Positions 26,484 through 34,655 of a stretch of 64,000 bases of DNA are shown here, piece after piece. The position numbers were made by a program, and so were the translations under genes. Every line of letters starts with the position of its first letter. The first letter of the stretch is position 1. This stretch comes from Amphibacillus sediminis NBRC 103570. Its GTDB lineage: Bacteria; Bacillota; Bacilli; Bacillales; Amphibacillaceae. Under the pieces are notes generated by a model, which was given only the letters and a program-made list of their open reading frames with translations, was not told where the DNA came from and ran no database searches. The stretch covers positions 1-64,000 of the forward strand of contig NZ_BCQW01000003.1 of NCBI RefSeq assembly GCF_001552275.1. Direction: 5' to 3'.

Positions 26484-27761
26484 CTAAATTAAATCACTTA
26501 TTTTTACTGCCTGACCTGTTTGCAATGAGAGATTGCCTGCAACACCTGTCATAATCGATTGAATACCATCTATATGTGTAGCTGCACGATTGAACGGATC
26601 CTTTGCTTCCGGACCAAATAAATCGTCTAATAAGAGTTGATCTCCACCACCATGTCCTCCAGCTATTCGATCAATTTTCACTTGATAAGGTTGACCGAAC
26701 ATTGGCAGGACCTTTAACTCAATATCTTCTGTTTTGCCTTCATCCTTCTTTTCACCACCTGAATTAATGTAAGATTGTTCTTTGACCATTAATTCAATTC
26801 GGCCCTGGCTACCATTAAAGGCAATAACAAAACCTTCCCAGGGTAGATAAGCATTAAGCGAATAGGTTAGCACTGTTTGATTTTGATAGGTAACAATCAC
26901 AGCAAGCGTGTCTTCAATATTAATCCCATCGCCAAACACACTTTGATCACGATAGTAGCCGTCCTCATGCTCAGCATCTAAATACATCGCCTTGAGGTGT
27001 GGGTTGCTGGATAGATCTAGGGCAAACGGGTCGGATTTAGCTTGTGGATACCCATGTGCACGATGATAAAATTGCTCTACCCCACGTTGTTCAGCATTTT
27101 CTTTCCCATAATAACGCAAGCCACCTGCAGCATATACTGTCTCAGGCTGTGTACCCAACCAGAAGTTAACGAGATCAAAGTGATGAGTCGCTTTATGGAC
27201 AAGTAAGCCACCACTATTATTTTTATTCCGGTGCCATCGCCGAAAGTAATCAGCACCATGCTGCGTATCTAAGGCCCACTCAAAATGAACAGAAAATACT
27301 TGCCCAATTGTACCGGTGCTAATTAATTCGCGTACCTTTGTATTATGCGGAGCATAGCGATAGTTAAATGCAACCCTTACCTTTCCTCCAGTTCGCTCTA
27401 CTGCTGCTTTAATCGCTTTTGCCTTTGCCACATCAACCGTAATGGGTTTTTCAGTAATAACATCACAGCCTAGCTCAAGTGCTTTGATGATATATGTATG
27501 GTGAGTTCGATCAATTGAGGTGACAATAATAATGTCTGGTTGCTCTATTTTGATCATTTCTTCAAATTGATTGGCATGATATATGGCTACTGGGGGATGA
27601 TTATACTTCTCCTCTAGCAATTGATTTGCATACTGCTGTCTTGTGATATTTTGATCACAAAATGCTACGAGCTGACCATACTGTTGATATTGACTAGCTA
27701 TCGCCCCATAAAAAAATTCAGCGCGTCCTCCTGTACCTACTAATGCATATTTTTTTCTCAT
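26484..27761 (-). CDS. Gfo/Idh/MocA family oxidoreductase
   Basis: A 425-residue NAD(P)-dependent sugar or uronate dehydrogenase-like protein. The Rossmann motif GTGGRAEFFYGA is at 8-19, the family motif EKPITVD near 98-104, and the C-terminal alpha/beta domain contains HFDLVNFWLG. The substrate is unknown. It is the last gene of the uxaB-uxaA-hydrolase operon and overlaps the hydrolase gene by 4 bp (ATGA), so it may handle a side-chain sugar or an alternative uronate. The downstream gap holds an F1 copy. Confidence 0.85.
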   Translation of the reverse strand: MRKKYALVGTGGRAEFFYGAIASQYQQYGQLVAFCDQNITRQQYANQLLEEKYNHPPVAIYHANQFEEMIKIEQPDIIIVTSIDRTHHTYIIKALELGCDVITEKPITVDVAKAKAIKAAVERTGGKVRVAFNYRYAPHNTKVRELISTGTIGQVFSVHFEWALDTQHGADYFRRWHRNKNNSGGLLVHKATHHFDLVNFWLGTQPETVYAAGGLRYYGKENAEQRGVEQFYHRAHGYPQAKSDPFALDLSSNPHLKAMYLDAEHEDGYYRDQSVFGDGINIEDTLAVIVTYQNQTVLTYSLNAYLPWEGFVIAFNGSQGRIELMVKEQSYINSGGEKKDEGKTEDIELKVLPMFGQPYQVKIDRIAGGHGGGDQLLLDDLFGPEAKDPFNRAATHIDGIQSIMTGVAGNLSLQTGQAVKISDLI

Positions 27762-28759
27762 TCGACTTCCTCCTTAGTTAACTGTTTAATGAGCCAATCA
27801 CTTGAATGATGACCTGCAATTTCATGACCACCATCAAAGATATCTTTATCAAAGCATTCCGCTTTATTAATCTGGAGGTAATGCTGCTCAATCTGCTTTA
27901 TTGCTCTTTTCGCAGATTCAATTGGAAACAAATGATCTTTGATTCCTGCTTCGATAAACAAAGGTCTAGGTGCAATTAACGTAGCTAATTCAGGGATTTC
28001 TCCGTAATGAAGCAACCCTGGCAAATAATTATCTAAGCAATGTCGTCTACTCATCACACTATCCTTAAAGTATGAGATAAAGCCACTAATCACAGTTGCA
28101 TGAATGTGTTGATTGAGAATAGCAGTAAGCAAAGCAATTAACCCGCCACCTGAAAAACCAAACAGACCTATGTTTTGCTCAGCACCTGTTGTTTGTTCAA
28201 TATAGTGTATAAGAGCCTGGCATTCCGCCACTCTTAAACCTGTAAGTGTTTTTCCTAACAATAATAACTGACTGCTTAATTCATAACAGTCATTTGCATT
28301 CGGATCCGTTTGCTGATCAGCTGACAAGCGCCGTCGCCCCATCCCAATTAACTCTGGAACATACACCTGACAGCCTTTTTCAGCTAAGGTAATCGCAATA
28401 TGATGGTAAATATCCGCACGAGTTAGCTTCGTATTGTTTACTGAAATCCCGACTAATTGGCGATGTCCGTGGCCATGACCTGGAATGGCCATAACCACAG
28501 GACGATTAGGTAATGGATCTGTTGGGATCAGCTGATAAGTCGGCATAACTAAACCTTCAACCGTAGGAATATGCCATAACTTTTGGCTGTAATGTTCGTG
28601 CTCAAGTGTTTCAACGCAAGTAACTGAATCCATTTGATTAGCTAAAGGAAACTGACCAAGCAAGGTTTCCAACTGTTTGCAATCAAATGATTCAAGCTTA
28701 AATATTGCCCGTTGTTGATAGAGATGGTCTAACCATTGCTGTATCTGGCCCATGTTCAA
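27758..28759 (-). CDS. Alpha/beta hydrolase, probable carbohydrate esterase
   Basis: A 333-residue alpha/beta hydrolase of the dienelactone hydrolase/acetyl xylan esterase-like type. The nucleophile elbow is GFSGGG (near 196-201), the oxyanion region PGHGHGHR, the acidic residue probably in EAGIKDHLF, and the catalytic His in DGGHEIAGH. No signal peptide. Being operonic with uxaA and uxaB suggests removal of acetyl or methyl groups from uronic acid derivatives. The exact activity is unknown. It lies 9 bp after the uxaA stop. Confidence 0.75.
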   Translation of the reverse strand: MNMGQIQQWLDHLYQQRAIFKLESFDCKQLETLLGQFPLANQMDSVTCVETLEHEHYSQKLWHIPTVEGLVMPTYQLIPTDPLPNRPVVMAIPGHGHGHRQLVGISVNNTKLTRADIYHHIAITLAEKGCQVYVPELIGMGRRRLSADQQTDPNANDCYELSSQLLLLGKTLTGLRVAECQALIHYIEQTTGAEQNIGLFGFSGGGLIALLTAILNQHIHATVISGFISYFKDSVMSRRHCLDNYLPGLLHYGEIPELATLIAPRPLFIEAGIKDHLFPIESAKRAIKQIEQHYLQINKAECFDKDIFDGGHEIAGHHSSDWLIKQLTKEEVE

Positions 28760-28768
28760 ACGCTCCTT

Positions 28769-30256
28769 CTATAACGTTACACCTGTTTTAAAGATGGCTA
28801 ATTCCCGATAGCCATTTAATTCATTTTTAGCTTTTTTTCCGTTGGCGATCTCAATGATATAGTCAATAAATTGGTCAAGAACAGCTTGTTTTTCTTCTTC
28901 CAGAAGCACACCAGCATTAAAATCGATCCAATGTGGTTTTTTCTGATAAATCTGGCTATTTGAAGAGATTTTAATAGTTGGCACAAACGTTCCAAATGGT
29001 GTGCCTCTTCCAGTCGTAAATAAAACGATGTGACATCCTGCTGCCGCTAAAGCAGAGGAGGCTACTAAGTCATTACCTGGGGCACTTAAAAGATTTAAGC
29101 CTGTTTTCTCTAATCGTTCACCATATTTTAATACATCCCTTACCATAGCGATTCCTGCTTTTTGAGTACAACCTAATGATTTATCCTCTAATGTTGTAAT
29201 TCCACCATCCTTATTACCTGGGGAAGGATTTTCATATACAGGCTGCTCATTTTTGATGAAGTAAGCTTTAAAGTCATTGATCATAGCCACCGTTTTATCA
29301 AATACTAGCTTATTCTCAGCTCGCTCCATTAATATCGTCTCAGCGCCAAACATTTCAGGTACTTCAGTTAGGACCGTCGTCCCTCCCTGTGCAACTAAAT
29401 AATCGGAGAATTCACCGACAAGTGGATTAGCTGTTATACCTGATAATCCATCTGATCCTCCACATTTCAGCCCTATTTTCAGTTCAGAAAGCGGTAAGCG
29501 CTCACGTTGGTCATGTTTGGCAGCTTGATAAATTTCTTTTAATAACTTGACTCCTTCATCCACTTCATCTGAGACAAATTGAGTTACTAAAAAACGCACT
29601 CGCTCTCGATCATACTCACCTAAATTCTGTTCAAATTCCTCCACGACGTTATTTTCACAGCCTAATCCTAATACAAGTACCCCTCCAGCATTGGGATGAT
29701 GGACAATATCGGAGAGAATCTGCCGTGTATTTTGATGATCGTCACCTAGCTGAGAACAGCCATACTGATGTGATAAGACTAAAGCTTGTTCAAATGGAGC
29801 AATATCGCCTAACTCTCGTTCAAATTGCTTTAAAATATGCTCAGCTACTCCGTTAACACAGCCAACGGTCGGTACAATCCATAGCTCATTTCGAATTCCA
29901 ACTTGACCATTTTTCCTTTTATAACCATTGAAATATCGATCTTGTTTACGGAAACGATTCTCTGTTAATTTAGGCTCATATTGGTAATCATCAATACCTG
30001 ATAAATTTGTTTTCATATTATGGGTATGAACCCGTTCTCCCTGCTTAATATCGACAACCGCGTGGCCAATCGGATAACCGTATTTGATCACATTTTGATT
30101 CAACGCAATCGGCTGGATGGCAATTTTATGACCTTGCGGAATGTCCTCAATCAATTTAATTGAAAAATCATTTAATTGTAGTACGTCACCCTGTTTCAAA
30201 GGCATAAGTGCAACAACGACATTATCCTCTAATTGTAACTGCATAAATTTACGCAT
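28769..30256 (-). CDS. uxaA: Altronate dehydratase
   Basis: Dehydrates D-altronate to 2-keto-3-deoxy-D-gluconate, an iron-dependent cytoplasmic step. The 495-residue protein has the short N-terminal SAF domain (VVALMPLKQGD, ending near residue 80) fused to the large C-terminal domain. It shows the family motifs GYKRKNGQVGIRNELWIVPTVGCVN, GLGCENN and GLKCGGSDGLSGITANPLVG. Its start overlaps the uxaB end by 8 bp, showing translational coupling. Confidence 0.96.
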   Translation of the reverse strand: MRKFMQLQLEDNVVVALMPLKQGDVLQLNDFSIKLIEDIPQGHKIAIQPIALNQNVIKYGYPIGHAVVDIKQGERVHTHNMKTNLSGIDDYQYEPKLTENRFRKQDRYFNGYKRKNGQVGIRNELWIVPTVGCVNGVAEHILKQFERELGDIAPFEQALVLSHQYGCSQLGDDHQNTRQILSDIVHHPNAGGVLVLGLGCENNVVEEFEQNLGEYDRERVRFLVTQFVSDEVDEGVKLLKEIYQAAKHDQRERLPLSELKIGLKCGGSDGLSGITANPLVGEFSDYLVAQGGTTVLTEVPEMFGAETILMERAENKLVFDKTVAMINDFKAYFIKNEQPVYENPSPGNKDGGITTLEDKSLGCTQKAGIAMVRDVLKYGERLEKTGLNLLSAPGNDLVASSALAAAGCHIVLFTTGRGTPFGTFVPTIKISSNSQIYQKKPHWIDFNAGVLLEEEKQAVLDQFIDYIIEIANGKKAKNELNGYRELAIFKTGVTL

Positions 30257-31703
30257 GATCTTTAGCTCCTAACAACGCCATTAACGTTGGTTTAATACCA
30301 TCTTGATTAAATTGAACCAATAATTGAGCCATCCTTGCCACCAAGCCTTCTATTTGGGTTAAATCTCTGCCCCACCATTCTTGCTTAGATAAAACAGCTT
30401 GCACGAGTGATAAGGCTGAGGCTTGAGAACCGTCAAAATTAGACCATAAATGATTAAATAGATCTAATATCTCTGGATCATCCTTCAATACTTGCTGATC
30501 ATTTCGATAAAAATAAAGTAGTCCAGCAAATCCAAATACCAGTTTTTCTGGTAGCTGTTGCTGCTTTTGATAAAAATCCAGTAAAACAGGTAAATTTCTT
30601 GTTGCAAACTTTGAGATTGAGTTTAATGAAATACTTAAAAGCTGATGCTTAATATAAGGATTTTTAAAGCGCTCCAACACAGAATCTGTATACGCTTTCA
30701 ATTCACTTTCTTCAAACGGCAATGTCGGTAATACCTCATCATAAATTAATGCGGATAAATAAGCATGAATGATTGGATCATTGATCGCTTCTTCAACTGT
30801 TTCAATCCCCATTAAATAAGCAACTGGGGTCATCGCTGTATGCGTACCATTTAAAATCTTGACCTTTCGGGTCCGATAAGGGGTTAAATCCTTCACAAAC
30901 AACGTATTTAAGCCCGCTGCCTCAGCAGGAAATTGATCGGCTAAGACTTGATCTCCTTCAATGACCCAAAGGTGGTAGTGCTCTGCTACTACAATTAATT
31001 GGTCATGATATCCAAGTTCTTTCTCAATCTCCTTCACTTGATTTCTTGGATAGCCTGGTACAATTCGGTCAACCAAGCTACAGCAGAATTGATTAGCCTG
31101 CTCTATCCAGTCCTTGAAGGACTCAGGTAATTGCCATAAATCAGCATACTCCAATATACACTTTTTTAAATAATCAGCATTACGGTCGATCAATTCACAC
31201 GGAATAATTTTCATTCCCTTGTTCTTATCCCCATTAAAGTGAACATAACGCTGGTAGAGAAAAGCTGCCAGTTTTCCTGGGAAGGTTTTAGGAAGTTGAT
31301 TTGTTAAAACATCTTGATCATCAAAGACGATTCCTGCTTCAGTTGTATTTGAAAAAACAAATTCTAGATCTGGTGCATGGGCTAAAGCCAAATATTCTTC
31401 CCGTTGCTGAAACGGGTCAATAACACGACTAATTGATTCAATAATTTTCTTTTCTCTTATTGGTTGCCCATCTTTCACACCTTCTAATATTAAGGTATAC
31501 ATACCATCCTGTTGATTAATTAACTCCGCTAACCCCTGTTCAATTGGCTGAACGACCACAACACTCCCATTAAAAAGCCCAGCCTTATTTAGCTCGTCAA
31601 TCTGCCAATCGACAAAAGCTCGCATAAAGTTACCTTCACCAAATTGTAACACTCGCTCTGGATAATGAATCTTTTTTACCAGTTTTTCTGATAATCGCTC
31701 CAT
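30249..31703 (-). CDS. uxaB: Tagaturonate reductase (altronate oxidoreductase)
   Basis: Reduces D-tagaturonate to D-altronate with NADH. The 484-residue protein belongs to the mannitol dehydrogenase family: LQFGEGNFMRAFVDWQID at 20-37 (nucleotide binding), NTTEAGI, PCELIDRNADYLKK, and VKILNGTHTAM with the catalytic Lys region. First gene of the operon uxaB-uxaA-hydrolase-oxidoreductase, with SD GGAGGGGAG. A perfect 20-bp palindrome follows the -10 box, so the operon is probably repressed by a LacI-type protein. Confidence 0.95.
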   Translation of the reverse strand: MERLSEKLVKKIHYPERVLQFGEGNFMRAFVDWQIDELNKAGLFNGSVVVVQPIEQGLAELINQQDGMYTLILEGVKDGQPIREKKIIESISRVIDPFQQREEYLALAHAPDLEFVFSNTTEAGIVFDDQDVLTNQLPKTFPGKLAAFLYQRYVHFNGDKNKGMKIIPCELIDRNADYLKKCILEYADLWQLPESFKDWIEQANQFCCSLVDRIVPGYPRNQVKEIEKELGYHDQLIVVAEHYHLWVIEGDQVLADQFPAEAAGLNTLFVKDLTPYRTRKVKILNGTHTAMTPVAYLMGIETVEEAINDPIIHAYLSALIYDEVLPTLPFEESELKAYTDSVLERFKNPYIKHQLLSISLNSISKFATRNLPVLLDFYQKQQQLPEKLVFGFAGLLYFYRNDQQVLKDDPEILDLFNHLWSNFDGSQASALSLVQAVLSKQEWWGRDLTQIEGLVARMAQLLVQFNQDGIKPTLMALLGAKDHA

Positions 31704-31732
31704 ATTCTCCCCTCCATAATGGAAAATTTTAA

Positions 31733-31758
31733 AAATAACAACGTTGTTATTTATTGTA
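31733..31758 (-). promoter_or_regulatory. uxaB: Operator palindrome and -10 box of the uxaB operon
   Basis: AAATAACAACGTTGTTATTT (31733-31752) is a perfect 20-bp palindrome with a central CG, the shape of a LacI/GalR operator. On the minus strand it directly follows a -10-like TACAAT (31753-31758), so bound protein would block initiation. The -35 is not obvious. The likely partner is the LacI regulator at 10307. Confidence 0.75.
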
Positions 31759-31962
31759 GCACTTCTATATGTTTCGGTCTATAGATATGAGAAGAGATAT
31801 GTAAAGATGATTACTATTTAATTTAAAGATTAATCAATCTTCCCACACACTAAGGGATTTGCTGATCATGCTAAGGGCTAACCAGTGAAGATGAAGATTA
31901 TTTTTATGCTACTCGTAGGTTGAATCGTTAGCTTTTTGATGATATCAACATCCATTTTCTAA

Positions 31963-32180
31963 TAAAGTGAACTTCGTTAAGTGGGGGCGACGTATAGGAT
32001 GTGCTCGTGCAGACTCAGCTTCCTCTCTCCCCCAACTGAACGTTAGTTGAACCAATCGGGCTGTTACTGGCTGTTGGATCTCCCACTTAGACACGATGTG
32101 TTCCTTTATTTCTTGAAGTAGAGGCTTACAAAAGCCCTTCGATGGGGCGAGTAATCGCAGCCCTAGCCAGTTACACTAAA
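31963..32180 (+). repeat. F1 interspersed element with shortened L1 core (L1-R1a)
   Basis: Starts TAAAGTGAACTTCGTTAAGTGGGGG. The core palindrome is deleted (GTGCAGACTCAGCTTCC), while the CCCCCAACTGAACGTTA arm and the long right half with CTTCGATGGGGCG are kept. The right boundary is TACACTAAACG. It lies in the 597-bp gap between uxaB and the SOS-boxed gene; the rest of the gap (31760-31960) shows nothing I can name. Confidence 0.8.
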
Positions 32181-32236
32181 CGTCAGCAAAGGCATTCAAT
32201 TAAGGTAGATAACTCCAGCTTTACCAACAATTTAGT

Positions 32237-32281
32237 TTGCATAATAAATTTAATCAATTATATAATAAGAACAAACGTTCT
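32237..32281 (+). promoter_or_regulatory. Promoter with LexA (SOS) box
   Basis: -35 TTGCAT (32237-32242), 18-bp spacer, -10 TATAAT (32261-32266), then AGAACAAACGTTCT (32268-32281), a perfect 14-bp palindrome matching the Bacillus LexA box CGAAC-N4-GTTCG except for the outermost pair. The box sits over the transcription start, ideal for repression. Confidence 0.75.
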
Positions 32282-32300
32282 ATTTAAGGAGATTATTAAC

Positions 32301-32663
32301 ATGAGTGAGCAACCATTCATTTACGATTATATTATTTTACCTTTTGTACTTATTGTTTTTAAACGAGATCGTAGGGCTTTTACCGACTTTAAGTTTAACT
32401 ACCTGTATGAGCGTATGTTTGATCATTTGATTGAGCTGGTACAGAAGGATCTGATCGCTAACAAGCAATTTATTTATCAAAATAAGATGGAAATCAAACT
32501 TTTAGAGCGTTCGGAATATATTTATAAATATAAAATTCGCCAGCACTGTCATGAACGAATCATTGAATTTAGCCGTCAGGAGCTAAAAGAACTGACTGAA
32601 AAATATATCCGTGATTACTTTTTTAAAAAAGGCGTCCTGCCTAGCAATCAATCACAGCGCTAA
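32301..32663 (+). CDS. Small conserved-looking protein, probable SOS gene
   Basis: A 120-residue, basic, mostly helical soluble protein without signal or membrane segment. The N-terminal part (YIILPFVLIVFKRDRRAF) is hydrophobic but broken by charges. It recalls YhjD-type Bacillus proteins in length and layout, but I am not sure. AAGGAG lies 9 nt before the ATG at 32301; upstream in-frame ATGs fall inside the F1 repeat and lack an SD. A LexA box in its promoter points to DNA-damage induction. The stop codon overlaps the convergent DUF4260 stop. Confidence 0.7.
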   Translation: MSEQPFIYDYIILPFVLIVFKRDRRAFTDFKFNYLYERMFDHLIELVQKDLIANKQFIYQNKMEIKLLERSEYIYKYKIRQHCHERIIEFSRQELKELTEKYIRDYFFKKGVLPSNQSQR

Positions 32664-33007
32664 ACTTTTTGAAAATGTGTATCTTTAAAACGCGTGTGAT
32701 ACTTAAGTCCAAAACCGCATAATCGATCAAGACCTATATGGGCAGATAAAATTAAGCCTAAAGCCAAAGCTAGATCAATTGACAATATTAGTCCAGCCAA
32801 AATGAGAGCGACCGCACTTATGTACGTATGAATCAAATTATAGAAGATCGCACCCATTTTTTGATTGATTAAATAACCTAACATAAAAAGATCTGGACTA
32901 AATAATAAGATCAGGAATAACAACCAATTGTAATCAGTTTGTCCATAAAAGTATACACTCAAAAGTAACAGAGCTAACCCCTCAAGATGTAACAACGTTT
33001 TAACCAT
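32660..33007 (-). CDS. DUF4260 family membrane protein
   Basis: A 115-residue small membrane protein with three or four hydrophobic helices (about 4-22, 28-48, 55-90). The C-terminus GFGLKYHTRFKDTHFQKV is the family hallmark (GLKY...FKDTHLQ). Function unknown. It converges with the SOS-boxed gene, their stop codons overlapping by 4 bp. SD GGGGAG upstream of the ATG; an F2 element follows upstream. Confidence 0.85.
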   Translation of the reverse strand: MVKTLLHLEGLALLLLSVYFYGQTDYNWLLFLILLFSPDLFMLGYLINQKMGAIFYNLIHTYISAVALILAGLILSIDLALALGLILSAHIGLDRLCGFGLKYHTRFKDTHFQKV

Positions 33008-33030
33008 GACATCTCCCCCTATATTTTAAA

Positions 33031-33192
33031 AATCAAATGCGCCTTAGCGTATTTGCGCTCAGATTTTATCAAGCTTTACTCGATAAATTTCCGCTGCACA
33101 TCTCTGGCATCAACCAGAGGCTTTAACTTTATCAGCCAGAGATTTGAACCTCATTACTTAGAACTAAGAGACCTCTGCTGAATCATTTTAAC
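33031..33192 (+). repeat. F2 interspersed element (L2-R2) with altered right half
   Basis: Typical L2 (AATCAAATGCGCCTTAGCG, CAGATTTTATCAAGC, GGCATCAACCAGAGGCTTTA). The central hairpin differs (CAGCCAGAGATTTGAACC), and the right end shows the hairpin CTTAGAACTAAG then CCTCTGCTGAATCATTTTAA. Confidence 0.75.
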
Positions 33193-33225
33193 ATACTTTA
33201 TGCAAATAATATTGTATTAAAGTCG

Positions 33226-33256
33226 ATAAAAAAAGATCCCAAACGAACATAGGATC
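33226..33256 (-). terminator. Terminator of the dUTPase-like gene
   Basis: Minus strand: GATCC (33252-33256) pairs with GGATC (33235-33239), followed by TTTTTTTATC. The stem is short but the T-run is strong. Confidence 0.65.
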
Positions 33257-33276
33257 ATTCATAATAAGTAATTGAT

Positions 33277-33753
33277 TTAAGTCGGTATGGTATTCTCCAT
33301 TTCAGCGAAAGATAAGCCTAAACCAATGATACCGATACATACAATGTAGTTAAACCATGCCCGTTTAAAGTTTTGCTCCTTATCTTTAGATGACATGCAT
33401 TTCGCTAAATCTTCTTGAACTTCGATAAATGAGCCACGAAGCCCTTCTTTAAATTCACCTGTCACCAGATCATGTAAATCATCTTCATATAAATACATAA
33501 GCTCTAGCCAATTCTCTGCTGTTGCTATAGCGAGAAAACAATGGATTCCTTTGACGAATTCAATTAAAATATCCTGCTTTTGATCAAAATGGTTTGACCT
33601 CTTCCTGGCCATAATAAAATGCTCAAGCTGAGATACTTTTGCTTGTAAAGCCAAAAATAATTGCTGCTTTCGGTCATAACGATCCTCTAGCTCATGTTTA
33701 CTTGTATCTAAGTTAATACGCTGATTGATTTCTACCATTTTTGCCAAATTCAC
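33277..33753 (-). CDS. Degenerate dimeric dUTPase-like protein
   Basis: A 158-residue all-helical protein with the layout of dimeric dUTPases (MazG-like NTP pyrophosphohydrolases): MNLAKMVEINQRIN, a second helix RKQQLFLALQAKVSQLEHF, FVKGIHCFLAIA, and the C-terminal FNYIVCIGIIGLGLSFAEME. Active members have LVELGELANE and EEYVDGLHF, supplying the metal-binding Glu and Asp residues. Here they read LQAKVSQLEH and IEFVKGIHCF, so most acidic ligands are gone and it is probably catalytically dead. Role unknown; a regulatory paralogue is possible. Monocistronic. Confidence 0.7.
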   Translation of the reverse strand: MNLAKMVEINQRINLDTSKHELEDRYDRKQQLFLALQAKVSQLEHFIMARKRSNHFDQKQDILIEFVKGIHCFLAIATAENWLELMYLYEDDLHDLVTGEFKEGLRGSFIEVQEDLAKCMSSKDKEQNFKRAWFNYIVCIGIIGLGLSFAEMENTIPT

Positions 33754-33792
33754 TATAATCGTCCTTTCAGAATATCGCTCTATCTGTCCCTA

Positions 33793-34018
33793 TAAAGTGA
33801 AACTTCGTTTAGTGGGGTTTCGACGCATAGGGTGTGCTCGTGCAGACATTGCGACACGACGTCGCCAACTTAGTTAGCTTCCTCGCTCCCTCACTTGAAC
33901 CAATCGGGCCGTTCCCACTTAGACATGACCTGTTCCCTTATTTCTTGAAGTGGAAGTCTTACAAAAGCCCTTCGATGGGGCGAGTAATCACAGCCCCAGC
34001 CAGTTACACTGCAATAAA
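33793..34018 (+). repeat. F1 interspersed element with partial middle (L1-R1a)
   Basis: Bounded by TAAA at 33793 and 34015. The middle is shortened (CCTCACTTGAACCAATCGG, GGCCGTTCCCACTTAGAC). The long right half with AGCCCTTCGATGGGGCGAG and CACTGCAATAAA is present. It fills half of the 437-bp gap; the rest (34020-34190) is AT-rich without features. Confidence 0.8.
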
Positions 34019-34190
34019 TATAGAACGTATTCCTTTACAAGGTTTGCAAATATCGTCAATTGAGATAACGGGTTAATTTCTATATCGACATTTAGTTGAC
34101 TAAAATGAAGAAGATAGATTAATCCATTAAATCGACTTCTTGGCCAATACAGTTTTTTTCCTAGCGTATATTTAAAGGACCGATTAGTCC

Positions 34191-34655
34191 TTATAATCCT
34201 AAAATTTGCTTTTTCTTGGCTGCAAATTCTTCTTCTGTTATCACACCTGCATCCAATAATTCCTTAAATTTTATTAATTCATCAGCCTCACTAGTTGTAG
34301 ATTCTGCCGTACTAGCGGGCTCTGACTGCTGTAAAGATTCTATATATTCTTTAATTTCTAGCGCTTGTGCATAGTCCTTTTTTGAGTTAAATATAATGGT
34401 GTTCTCATCGGTTGTTGCTTCAAAGACACCACCCTTACTCTCCATCATTCCATGTTGTGAAAATTGAATATAACCCGTTGTTAGTCCAGGCTTTTTTAAC
34501 TGAATAGCTGTAACATTTTTTATAGGAATTGATTTTTCACCCTTTAATCCCTGTGTTGCAAAACTTAGTAATCCTTTTCGGGTAATACGGATGATCCCAT
34601 TTTCGATAACAACAATAGCCTTAGCATTTGATTTAAATAAATATTCTTTTCTCAT
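34191..34655 (-). CDS. DUF4429-like protein with SHOCT domain
   Basis: A 154-residue cytoplasmic protein. Residues 1-105 form a PH-like beta-rich domain (IVVIENGIIRITRKGL, IPIKNVTAIQLKKPGLTTGYIQF, NTIIFNSKKDYAQALEIKEYI) as in DUF4429. A Ser/Thr/Glu linker (108-125) leads to a C-terminal SHOCT motif (LIKFKELLDAGVITEEEFAAKKKQILGL). SHOCT domains are short oligomerisation modules; the combination is common in Firmicutes and of unknown function. Monocistronic; SD AGGGAGAG. Confidence 0.8.
   Translation of the reverse strand: MRKEYLFKSNAKAIVVIENGIIRITRKGLLSFATQGLKGEKSIPIKNVTAIQLKKPGLTTGYIQFSQHGMMESKGGVFEATTDENTIIFNSKKDYAQALEIKEYIESLQQSEPASTAESTTSEADELIKFKELLDAGVITEEEFAAKKKQILGL

Noticed and set aside
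32142-32300. Longer N-terminus for the SOS-boxed protein
   Set aside because: The extension is translated F1 repeat sequence and would start upstream of the promoter and LexA box.
79-34018. Repeated palindromes as a CRISPR array
   Set aside because: Copies are kilobases apart, 100-250 bp long and differ by internal deletions; there are no regular spacers and no cas genes.
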